This document shows positions 57,273-64,000 of a DNA stretch of 64,000 bases, piece by piece. The stretch's first letter is position 1; the number at the start of each line of letters is the position of its first letter. A program made the position numbers and the translations under genes. This stretch comes from Xanthomonas cucurbitae (GTDB lineage: Bacteria; Pseudomonadota; Gammaproteobacteria; Xanthomonadales; Xanthomonadaceae), in contig NZ_MDED01000007.1 of assembly GCF_002939885.1 (NCBI RefSeq), forward strand, positions 1 to 64,000, in the 5' to 3' direction. The notes beneath the pieces were generated by a model that searched no databases, was not told the origin of the DNA, and was given only the letters and a program-made list of their open reading frames with translations.

Positions 57273-57995
57273 ATGCAACCGATCGAACTCAAGGACGCAG
57301 CCGCCTTCGGCAGCGAATTCCTGCGCCTGACCCTATTGCAGGGGTTTCAGTCGCTGACCAAACGCGACCTGGAATTGCTGATTTTCGTGCTGCTGGAGCG
57401 CGATGGCGCCGTTTCGCGCAACAGCTCCAATGCAGCAGTGGCGCTGCAGTTGCGGGTCACTCCGGCCAAGGTGAGGGCCTTGCGCCGCGACGGCTACGCA
57501 CGCTGGCGTGCATTGGTTCCCGAGGAAGGCGATGCGGCGATGCAGCGCATCGTGGCCAATGTCTTGACCGAGGACAACCTGCGTTCCGGCGCCAAGCACG
57601 TCAGCGAACGCAGCCGCAAGGAAGGCTTTCTGGCCGTGCGCATCGAACACCCCGATGACGCACAGCAGTTCGAGCAGGCCATCGTCGAGGTCGGCGCGCT
57701 GCCGGTGTACGAGCGCAACCGGGAGGTGGTCGCGGTGCGCTTCGACACCCTGCTCAGGATCGCCGAGCGCTGGGGCTATCTGCAGCCCGATCCGCAGGCC
57801 ACCATGCGCGCGTTGCACAAGCTCACGCCCACTGCCGAGGAAGTGTCGGACCTGCTGAAGAAGGACATTGCACAACTGCGCTGGGAGGACGTGCGGCGAG
57901 CCCTCAACAGCCTGGGCGCCAAGGCCGTGGCCAGTACCGCCGAAGGCGGCTTAAAAGGCCTGCTGAAGATCGCGTTCCCCTTCATTCCCGGATAG
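57273..57995 (+). CDS. Unknown protein with an HTH-like N-terminal region
   Basis: A 240-residue soluble protein that I do not recognise. Residues about 20-75 (SLTKRDLELLIFVLLERDG ... NAAVALQLRVTPAKVRALRRDGYARW) read like a winged-helix or helix-turn-helix module. The middle carries an alpha/beta-like segment (FLAVRIEHPDDAQQFEQAI ... REVVAVRFDTLLRIAE), and the C-terminus is hydrophobic (GLKGLLKIAFPFIPG). GGAGAAGG lies upstream of the ATG at 57273, which decides the start over 57213. It stands alone between unrelated genes. Confidence 0.75.
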   Translation: MQPIELKDAAAFGSEFLRLTLLQGFQSLTKRDLELLIFVLLERDGAVSRNSSNAAVALQLRVTPAKVRALRRDGYARWRALVPEEGDAAMQRIVANVLTEDNLRSGAKHVSERSRKEGFLAVRIEHPDDAQQFEQAIVEVGALPVYERNREVVAVRFDTLLRIAERWGYLQPDPQATMRALHKLTPTAEEVSDLLKKDIAQLRWEDVRRALNSLGAKAVASTAEGGLKGLLKIAFPFIPG

Positions 57996-58124
57996 CCGCC
58001 ATGGAGACAGGCCGCCACTGGCCGTGCACTGCACCGTCGCAACCGCTGCGCACCGGCAACGGTCATGCCCTCAAGCGTGCGGCCCGTTCTATGCTTGCCG
58101 GCTATTCACCATCAGGGGGATCTG

Positions 58125-58529
58125 ATGACCACCATCCGCACTACCACCTTCGCCGCCCTGCTGCTTGTGTGCGGGCCCGCCGCCGCACAGCAGTCGTCTG
58201 CGCCCACGCCGGCCAGCAGCATGCCGCTGATCGAGGTCCCCAGCGCCATCCGGACCCAACCGTTGGCCAGTGGCCAGATCACCCACCAGACCCAGCTGGA
58301 ACGCCCACGGGGGGAGTCCAGCGTGATCGTGCGATCGATCCAACCCGATAGCGTGGTCGGCAGCCGCTATCGGATCGACTTCCAGGCACTGGACATCGAC
58401 GCAGACGGCCGTATCAGCCGTGCCGAAGCCCAGGCCAACCCGGCCCTGGCCGACGAATTCGACGCGCTCGACCTGCACCACAGCGGGTTTCTCACCCGCG
58501 AACAGTTGGCCGGGTGGCTGGTGCAGTAA
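58125..58529 (+). CDS. Exported EF-hand protein
   Basis: A 134-residue protein with a signal peptide (TTFAALLLVCGPAAAQ) and two EF-hand-like loops near the C-terminus. The first, DIDADGRISRAEA, is canonical for Ca2+ binding. The second, DLHHSGFLTREQ, has lost some acidic ligands. It is predicted periplasmic or secreted. AGGGGGA precedes the ATG at 58125. The function is unknown; similar small EF-hand proteins are common in xanthomonads. Confidence 0.88.
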   Translation: MTTIRTTTFAALLLVCGPAAAQQSSAPTPASSMPLIEVPSAIRTQPLASGQITHQTQLERPRGESSVIVRSIQPDSVVGSRYRIDFQALDIDADGRISRAEAQANPALADEFDALDLHHSGFLTREQLAGWLVQ

Positions 58530-58623
58530 ACGCCATCCTGCGCGGCAGACACCCTGCGCAAACGTGAACCGGGCCGTGGCGTGCGCCGGAAAACACCGCT
58601 TGCAGTGTCCCAGGCGGTCGGCT

Positions 58624-58648
58624 AGATTGTATTTTACGGATACAATCT
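58624..58648 (+). promoter_or_regulatory. Perfect palindromic operator of the hydroxycinnamate MarR gene
   Basis: AGATTGTAT (58624-58632) and ATACAATCT (58640-58648) are exact reverse complements separated by TTTACGG. The right arm contains TACAAT, a good -10 box, so repressor binding would block transcription. The site ends nine bases before the MarR ATG, implying a very short or absent leader. Confidence 0.8.
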
Positions 58649-58657
58649 GGATGGACA

Positions 58658-59131
58658 ATGACCACACGCCCGACACTCGCTGCAGACCTTGGTTATCAGC
58701 TGCAACTGGCCGCCCTGGCGTCCACGCATGCGGCCCGCCAGGAGCTGGCCGACCTGCAGCTCACCCCGGCGCGCGTCACCGCCTTGATCCATATTCGCGA
58801 CCAACCCGGGTGCGATCAGACTGAACTCGGCAACCGCCTGCTGGTCAACCGCGCCGCCGGCATGAAGATCGCCAATGCACTGGCCGAGCAAGGCCTGATC
58901 GAGCGCCTGGCCGGCCGTGACCGGCGCAGCAAGGGGCTGTATCTCACTGTAACCGGCCAGCGCACGCTGGTGGTGGCCCAAGGCTGCCTGGCGCGCGCTG
59001 TGGAGCGCACCTGCAGCAGCCTGCAGCCAGGCGAGCAACGCACCCTGCTGCAGTTGCTCTGCAAATTGAACGCCAGCGCCACGCTGGAACGCACCGCCCC
59101 GCCGGAAGCCATGCTGGCCGACGGGGCTTGA
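58658..59131 (+). CDS. MarR-family repressor of hydroxycinnamate catabolism
   Basis: A 157-residue MarR-type winged-helix protein. The HTH is DQTELGNRLLVNRAAGMKIANALAEQGLIER and the wing is GRDRRSKGLYLT. By family analogy (CouR, FerR and HcaR types) it would release DNA when a hydroxycinnamoyl-CoA accumulates. It is first in line with the hydratase/lyase and CoA-ligase genes and directly downstream of a perfect palindrome, so autoregulation is likely. The exact effector is inferred. Confidence 0.9.
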   Translation: MTTRPTLAADLGYQLQLAALASTHAARQELADLQLTPARVTALIHIRDQPGCDQTELGNRLLVNRAAGMKIANALAEQGLIERLAGRDRRSKGLYLTVTGQRTLVVAQGCLARAVERTCSSLQPGEQRTLLQLLCKLNASATLERTAPPEAMLADGA

Positions 59132-59163
59132 TTCCCTGTACCCCGATCTGAAGGAGACACCGC

Positions 59164-59991
59164 TTGAACGAGCATGACGTGGTATCTGTCCGCATCGAGA
59201 ACCGCATTGCCTGGGTGAAGTTCGCACGCCCGGAAAAGCGCAATGCGATGAGTCCGGCGTTGAACCGCCGCATGATGGACGTGCTGGACGAACTGGAATT
59301 CGACGAGAACGTCGGCGTGCTGGTGCTCAGCGGCGAGGGCACCGCCTGGTCGGCCGGCATGGACCTGAAGGAATATTTCCGCGAGACCGAGGCGCAGGGC
59401 CTACGCGGCGTGCGCCGCTCGCAGCGCGAGTCCTACGGCTGGTTCCGCCGCCTGCGCTGGTACCAGAAGCCGACCATCGCCATGGTCAACGGCTGGTGTT
59501 TCGGCGGCGGCTTTGGCCCCTTGTTCGCCTGCGACCTGGCGATCGCTGCCGACGAAGCGCAGTTTGGTCTGTCGGAGATCAACTGGGGCATCCTGCCCGG
59601 TGGCGGCGTCACCAAGGTGGCCGTGGAACTGCTGTCGATGCGCGACGCCATGTGGATGACGCTGACCGGCGAGATGGTGGACGGCAAGCAGGCCGCGCAA
59701 TGGCGCCTGGTCAACGAAAGCGTACCGTTGGAGCGGCTTGAGGCGCGTACGCGCGAGGTGGCCGAGCTGTTGCTGCGCAAGAATCCGATCGCACTCAAGT
59801 ACGCCAAGGATGCGGTGCGTCGCGTGGGCACCATGACCTACGACGAAGCCGAAGACTATCTGGTCCGCATGCAGGAAGCGGCCAATTCCTTCGACAACAA
59901 CGCGCGCAAGGAAGGGATCCGGCAGTTCATCGACGAGAAGAGCTACAAGCCCGGGCTGGGCGAGTACGACCTCAGCAAAAGCAGAACCTGA
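59164..59991 (+). CDS. p-Hydroxycinnamoyl-CoA hydratase/lyase
   Basis: A 275-residue crotonase-fold enzyme that hydrates feruloyl- or coumaroyl-CoA and splits off acetyl-CoA, giving vanillin or 4-hydroxybenzaldehyde. The oxyanion segments are AWSAGMDLKEYFRE and NGWCFGGGFGPL, and the catalytic Glu is at 138 in LSEINWG. The start is TTG with AAGGAGA upstream, an unusual codon that may limit expression. In the HCHL enzymes I recall, Ser is found where Gly118 stands here. Confidence 0.93.
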   Translation: MNEHDVVSVRIENRIAWVKFARPEKRNAMSPALNRRMMDVLDELEFDENVGVLVLSGEGTAWSAGMDLKEYFRETEAQGLRGVRRSQRESYGWFRRLRWYQKPTIAMVNGWCFGGGFGPLFACDLAIAADEAQFGLSEINWGILPGGGVTKVAVELLSMRDAMWMTLTGEMVDGKQAAQWRLVNESVPLERLEARTREVAELLLRKNPIALKYAKDAVRRVGTMTYDEAEDYLVRMQEAANSFDNNARKEGIRQFIDEKSYKPGLGEYDLSKSRT

Positions 59992-60337
59992 GCCTGACCG
60001 ACCCAACCCGACCCGCCGTCCCCAACTGGATGTGGACGGCGCACAGGAATCGGCATGTCCGCCAGGGACATGCCGATTCCCGGCGCAGGCCGCGACCGCC
60101 TGAGGATTGCTCGCTAGGTAGCGTTGGCCGCCAGACCGGATCGCCGATGCCGCCATGCCGTTGCACTGCACAGCCGGATACGGCACGCGACCAACGCAAC
60201 TGGCCGGCCCGCAGCGTGGCCGGCGTGCACTGCCGCTGCGCCTGCATACCACTTCGCGTCGCGCGCAGGCGTTTCCTCCCCTCCCCCGTGTGCCTGTCGT
60301 CGCCTTCCTTTCAGCCCTGCCTTCGGAACACAGCGCC
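59992..60337. other. Gap between the hydratase/lyase and CoA-ligase genes
   Basis: The 346 bases contain one perfect stem-loop (60046-60080) and no gene that I can support. The CoA ligase may thus have its own promoter or be expressed by partial read-through. Confidence 0.6.
60046..60080 (+). terminator. Perfect 15-base-pair stem-loop after the hydratase/lyase
   Basis: GGAATCGGCATGTCC (60046-60060) and GGACATGCCGATTCC (60066-60080) pair perfectly across GCCAG, 55 bases past the stop codon. There is no T-run, so it may be a terminator, attenuator or 3'-end stabiliser. Confidence 0.6.
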
Positions 60338-61816
60338 ATGACTTCGCCGATCGACTCGATTGCCCTGCACGCCCGCCTCACCCCGCACCGGCTCGCGGCC
60401 CGCGACCTGGTACTGGATCGGCACTGGAGCTACGCCGAACTGGACGATCTGGTCGGCCGGCTCGCCGCCTTGTTGCTGGCACGCGGCTGTGTCGAAGGCG
60501 AACGGCTGGCGGTGCTGGCGCGCAATTCGGTCTGGCAGGTGGCGCTGCACTTTGCCTGTGGTCGGGTCGGTGCCATCTACGTTCCGCTCAACTGGCGGCT
60601 CAGTGCCGCCGAGCTGGATATCCTGCTGCAGCGTGCCGAGCCATGCCTGGTACTGGGCGACGAGGTCGCGGCCGGGCGCGCGGACGTGGAGGCGTTGGCG
60701 GCCTTCGTCGAGGACGCCAGTGCGCTCGCCGCAGCACAGATGCCCGCCATTGCTCCCGAGCGTGTCAGCCTGATCCTGTTCACCTCCGGCACGTCCGGCC
60801 AGCCCAAGGGCGTGATGCTGAGCGAAGGCAACCTGCAGCAGACAGCGCAGAACTTCGGCGTGCTCACGCAGGTGGACGCGCGCAGCAGTTTCCTGTGCGA
60901 GGCACCGATGTTCCATGTCATCGGCCTGGTCACCAACGTCCGTCCTGCGCTGGCGGTGGGTGGCTCGATCCAGGTGTCCAACGGCTTCGAACCGGAGCGT
61001 ACGTTGAACTGGCTGTGCGATCGCACCCTGGCAATCACCCACTACGTCGGTGTGCCGCAGATGATGCAGGCCTTCCGGCACCAACCTGGCTTCGATCCTG
61101 TTGCCCTTCGCCACCTCACTGCGCTGGTGAGCGGCGGTGCGCCGCACGCTGGCGAGGATCTGCTTGGCTGGCTGGAAGATGGCATCCCCATGGTCTGCGG
61201 GTACGGCATGAGCGAGGCCGGCACGGTGTTCGGCATGTCGGTCGACCAGGCCGTGATCCGCCGCAAGCTGGGCGCCGTCGGCATCTCCACGCCGGCCGTG
61301 CAGACACGGGTGCTGGACGCCGACGGCAACGACTGCCAACCCGAGGTGGCTGGCGAATTGCTGCTACGTGGGCCCAATCTCAGCCCTGGCTATTGGCGCG
61401 ATCCGCACGCCAGCGCCGAGGCGCTGGACGCGCAAGGCTGGTTTCATACCGGCGATATCGTCAGGCGCGACGCCGATGGATTCTTCTGGGTGGTCGATCG
61501 CAAGAAGGACATGTTCATTTCCGGCGGCGAGAACGTCTATCCCGCCGAGATCGAGGCCACGCTGGCCGATCATCCGCAGATTCGCGAATGCGCGGTGGTC
61601 GGCATCGCCGACCCGCAGTGGGGCGAGGTCGGGTATCTGGCCATCGTCCCGGCCGGCCCGACGCTGGATCTGGAACAGATCCGCGAGTACCTGATCGCAC
61701 GGCTTGCCAAGTACAAGGTGCCCAAGCATCTGCGCGTGGTCCAGGCCCTGCCACGTACGGCTACCGGCAAATTGCAGAAGGCGCAGTTGAAGCGGTCCTT
61801 GACCGACCAGCCCTGA
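60338..61816 (+). CDS. Hydroxycinnamate (feruloyl/p-coumaroyl)-CoA ligase
   Basis: A 492-residue ANL-superfamily acyl-CoA synthetase. The AMP-binding P-loop is LFTSGTSGQPKGVML (147-161), with GYGMSEAGTVFG, the hinge WVVDRKKDMFISGGENVYP and the C-terminal catalytic Lys in TATGKLQ. Together with the upstream hydratase/lyase it would activate ferulic, caffeic and coumaric acids. The ATG at 60338 fits the family start, although the ribosome site (GGAA) is weak. Confidence 0.92.
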   Translation: MTSPIDSIALHARLTPHRLAARDLVLDRHWSYAELDDLVGRLAALLLARGCVEGERLAVLARNSVWQVALHFACGRVGAIYVPLNWRLSAAELDILLQRAEPCLVLGDEVAAGRADVEALAAFVEDASALAAAQMPAIAPERVSLILFTSGTSGQPKGVMLSEGNLQQTAQNFGVLTQVDARSSFLCEAPMFHVIGLVTNVRPALAVGGSIQVSNGFEPERTLNWLCDRTLAITHYVGVPQMMQAFRHQPGFDPVALRHLTALVSGGAPHAGEDLLGWLEDGIPMVCGYGMSEAGTVFGMSVDQAVIRRKLGAVGISTPAVQTRVLDADGNDCQPEVAGELLLRGPNLSPGYWRDPHASAEALDAQGWFHTGDIVRRDADGFFWVVDRKKDMFISGGENVYPAEIEATLADHPQIRECAVVGIADPQWGEVGYLAIVPAGPTLDLEQIREYLIARLAKYKVPKHLRVVQALPRTATGKLQKAQLKRSLTDQP

Positions 61817-62041
61817 TCGGTACGCCGGCCGCTGGCGCGAGGCGCCGCTCCGGCCCGGCGTGTGCCACGACGCCGAACAGCTTGTCGGGTTGCCGGCTGT
61901 CCGCACGTGCGAGGCCCTGGCTGTGCCATCGGCATCGACGCGTCCTGCTCCCGGGGCTGCGGCGTTTGCCGGCATTGCCTCATCGGCGCGGCAGCGGCTC
62001 CCGGCATGCGCGTGCGGCCAATACCGAGGCCGCCGCCGCGT

Positions 62042-63043
62042 TCACGCAGACGCCTCCAGCAGCAGTTCCTCTTCGCCCTCGTGGCGATCCACCCAGATCG
62101 CGCCCTGCTCGGCCATCAGCGCCAGCTGGTGTTCGAGTTCGCGCAGCAGCAGCCGCACGCCGGGTTTGTGGATGGCGCTGCCATCGCGGTAGATCAAGCC
62201 ACCCGCGCGCGCCTGCGCCGGCTGCTGCAACTGGAACGCACGCAGCTCGCCGCGTGCGATGTCGCCGGACACCATCATGCTCGGCATCACCGCAATGCTA
62301 TCGGTGCCAAGCAGGATCTCGCGGGTGAAACTGGCCGAGCTGGAACGCAGATGGTCGCGCGTGGCCAGCCCGTGTTCGCGCATCACCTGCGCCACGTCGC
62401 GTTCCACATGCTGGCTCAAGGTCGGCAATACCTGTCGATAAGCCGCCGCTTCGGCAACCCGCACCGGGCCGTTCACGAATAGCGGGTGGTCGCTGCGCGC
62501 TACCAAGGCAATCGGATCCCTGTAGAGCACCTTGCGGATCAGTGCGTCGTAGCGCACCAGGGGATACAGCCTGCCGACCACCAGATCGACCTCGTTACCG
62601 GCCAGCTTGGGCAGCAGCTCGTCGGTGCGGCCGTGCAGCAGGCGCACGCGCAGCGTCGGCTCGGTACGGTACAGGGCCGCCAGCACCGCCGGCAGCAGAC
62701 CACTGGCCGCCACCGGCAAAGCGCCGACGGTGATGGTCAGCGCGTCGTCCTGCAACAGCCCCTCGAAGGTGTCCTGCGCCCGGCGCAGTTGTCCCAGCAC
62801 CACGTGCGCAGTCTGCACCAGCACCTCGCCCATGGCATTGGGACGCACGCCACGCGAGTGGCGCTCGAACAACGGCGCACCGACGATCTCTTCGATTTCC
62901 TGCAGCGCACGCGTGAGCGCAGGCTGGGTCACGTTCAACACCCGCGAGGCGCGCAGCAGGCTCTTTTGTCGGTCCAACGCCTCGATGACTCGCAGGTGTC
63001 GCACCTTGATGCGGTGTTCGAAGAACACGGAGGACATGGTCAT
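62042..63043 (-). CDS. LysR-family regulator (PcaQ-like)
   Basis: A 333-residue LysR-type regulator. The N-terminal HTH is SLLRASRVLNVTQPALTRALQEIEEIVG, followed by LFERHSRG and a periplasmic-binding-like effector domain (about 95-310). The extended N-terminus FFEHRIKVRHLRVIEALDR resembles PcaQ/GbpR-type regulators of aromatic catabolism. The start is ATG 63043, or possibly 63037. It is convergent with the CoA-ligase gene; its targets may lie upstream, beyond the window. Confidence 0.9.
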   Translation of the reverse strand: MTMSSVFFEHRIKVRHLRVIEALDRQKSLLRASRVLNVTQPALTRALQEIEEIVGAPLFERHSRGVRPNAMGEVLVQTAHVVLGQLRRAQDTFEGLLQDDALTITVGALPVAASGLLPAVLAALYRTEPTLRVRLLHGRTDELLPKLAGNEVDLVVGRLYPLVRYDALIRKVLYRDPIALVARSDHPLFVNGPVRVAEAAAYRQVLPTLSQHVERDVAQVMREHGLATRDHLRSSSASFTREILLGTDSIAVMPSMMVSGDIARGELRAFQLQQPAQARAGGLIYRDGSAIHKPGVRLLLRELEHQLALMAEQGAIWVDRHEGEEELLLEASA

Positions 63044-63744
63044 GGGAAGTGGGCCTTGCGTTGGGAAGTCGGGTGAGGCGGTGACTCGGCACGCCGCCGC
63101 AATGCACCGCGCCTGCGTGAAGCCGTCGAAGGACGCGCCACGCATGATCGCGTCGCGTTGCCCGGGGTCGTCCGTACGTGCCGTGCGCATGTGTCGGTGA
63201 CCGCGAAAGTGGCGCCATCTTGCACGAATCCGAGCCCGCCGCGTGCACGAATCGGCGCCGTTGCGATACCGACAATGTGGCTTGCCATGCTGCACTCCCG
63301 CAACGCGGCCCAATGCGATCGGACCAGTTGCACTGATTGTGTCGGGACCGCGCGCATCAGGCCCCAAGGGGACGACCAATCCCTGCGGAGTTCCAAGAAG
63401 GTATCCTTGAGATCCAAAGTGCCATCAAGCGCCCTCATCCGCAAGGTTTTTTATACCAGTCATTGCCAGTTTTGCCGTTCAGGTGAACGTGCGCTGCAGT
63501 ACGGCGCGAGGGAATGGCGCCAGGGACGAACCATTCCTGGTTGCGTGCGGCCCGAGGGCTGGGAGGCAGGCCGCCGTGCTGCACCTGTATCGGCCTGCAT
63601 GGGCCGATTGAGCGGGTCGATTGCCCGGGGATTACCCGCACCCGCTGTGGCGGGCATGCGAGGCGGCCGCAGGCCGCAGGCCGCTTGCCGGCATGGTTGC
63701 CGGGCGGACCCGTGGCAGCACAGGCTGCCACGGGCAGACGCGCA
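63044..63744. other. Gap between the LysR gene and the outer-membrane channel gene
   Basis: The 701 bases contain no gene that I can support. The LysR promoter must lie in the left part but shows no clear boxes. A terminator-like hairpin sits at 63709-63734. The segment 63645-63705 is rich in short GC repeats (GGCCGC, CCGGC). Confidence 0.55.
63709..63734 (-). terminator. Hairpin downstream of the outer-membrane channel gene
   Basis: CCCGTGGCAG (63709-63718) and CTGCCACGGG (63725-63734) form a perfect ten-pair stem 11 bases after the stop codon on the minus strand. No T-run follows. Confidence 0.6.
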
Positions 63745-64000
63745 CTACAACGAATGCACGAACATCAGGTTGACGTTGTTGCCGGCCACGGAATTTTTCA
63801 CATCGACCGGCAAATACACGTTGAAGTTGAGCAGGTTTTCCTTGTCCAGACGCCAGGACAGCCCCGGGCCCACATAGAACTGCATCCGCTTGCTGTCGGG
63901 CACGCGTTGACCATTGGTACGGTTGTCCTGCAGCTGCTGCAGGTAATACCCGTTGATGCCCAGTCGCAGTTGTTCGCTCACCTTCACCGAGCTGGCGAAG
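63745..64000 (-). CDS. SphA-like outer-membrane channel, C-terminal fragment
   Basis: About 84 residues up to the window edge are visible, with alternating beta strands. They contain GINGYYLQQLQDNRTNG, MQFYVGPGLSW and NFNVYLPVDVKNSVAGNNVNLMF, and end in a short C-terminal beta strand FVHSL. This matches the C-terminus of the family annotated as involved in the meta-pathway of phenol degradation (SphA/transporter). It may take up aromatic compounds, which fits the neighbouring genes. The N-terminus is outside the window. Confidence 0.85.
   Translation of the reverse strand, partial: FASSVKVSEQLRLGINGYYLQQLQDNRTNGQRVPDSKRMQFYVGPGLSWRLDKENLLNFNVYLPVDVKNSVAGNNVNLMFVHSL

Overview
This window looks like a chromosomal segment of a Xanthomonas species, most likely of the X. 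campestris / X. citri / X. axonopodis group. The DNA is GC-rich, genes are packed with 1-4 base stop/start overlaps, and several proteins match well-studied Xanthomonas ones residue for residue. These are the GT41 O-GlcNAc-transferase homologue (568 residues, His218, Lys388), proline iminopeptidase (313 residues, Ser110/Asp266/His294) and the ahpC-ahpF-oxyR peroxide locus. I see no prophage, insertion sequence, CRISPR array or recognisable defence island. Mobile-type content is limited to short palindromic intergenic repeats.

Layout. 1-7.5 kb (minus): a core operon region running TPR protein - lolB - ispE - tRNA-Gln - prs - rplY - pth - ychF - tRNA-Tyr/Gly/Thr - tuf (cut by the window edge). 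7.5-13 kb (plus): hemA - prfA - OGT homologue, then moaB and ppk2. 13-16.4 kb (minus): an unknown membrane protein and acylphosphatase - TlpA-like thioredoxin - YihY. 16.5-18.6 kb (plus): wrbA-type flavoprotein, DUF2069, a one-domain asparaginase, ybaK. 18.7-24 kb (minus): three tandem subtilisin-like secreted proteases, of which only one is intact. 24.3-26 kb: ilvE and sufT. 27.1-31.6 kb (minus): pntAa, pntAb and pntB, with an ECF sigma-factor operon lying on the opposite strand between pntAa and pntAb. 31.7-37.5 kb: a DUF1631 protein, then a tightly overlapping plus-strand set (nitroreductase, 5'-3' exonuclease, NUDIX, N-formylglutamate amidohydrolase). 37.4-39.8 kb: a partly duplicated intergenic region, pip and prmC. 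40-46.5 kb: peroxide and redox genes (ahpC, ahpF, oxyR, transaldolase, PfpI, msrA). 47-50.3 kb: a GAF-LuxR regulator, hybrid histidine kinase and response regulator joined by ATGA overlaps. 50.4-58.5 kb: glnS, a DMT transporter, a cysteine-rich lipoprotein, a deaminase, rlmM, a Tat-exported Gfo/Idh oxidoreductase, an unknown protein and an EF-hand protein. 58.6-64 kb: hydroxycinnamate catabolism (MarR repressor with a perfect operator, hydratase/lyase, CoA ligase), a LysR regulator and the end of an outer-membrane channel.

How the genes work together. The 40-46.5 kb block joins peroxide sensing (OxyR), peroxide removal (AhpC/AhpF), the pentose-phosphate pathway that can supply NADPH (transaldolase) and methionine repair (MsrA). 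A near-consensus OxyR site lies at the ahpC promoter. The last block would convert plant hydroxycinnamates to aromatic aldehydes, consistent with a plant-associated bacterium. The 47-50 kb operon is a complete signalling module with an unknown stimulus.

The most unusual observations are the decaying protease array, the split pnt locus, the OGT gene translationally coupled to release factor 1, the perfect palindromes at the MarR and LuxR promoters, six copies of one palindromic repeat (one supplying the glnS stop codon), and a tandem duplication fusing the tails of two convergent genes.
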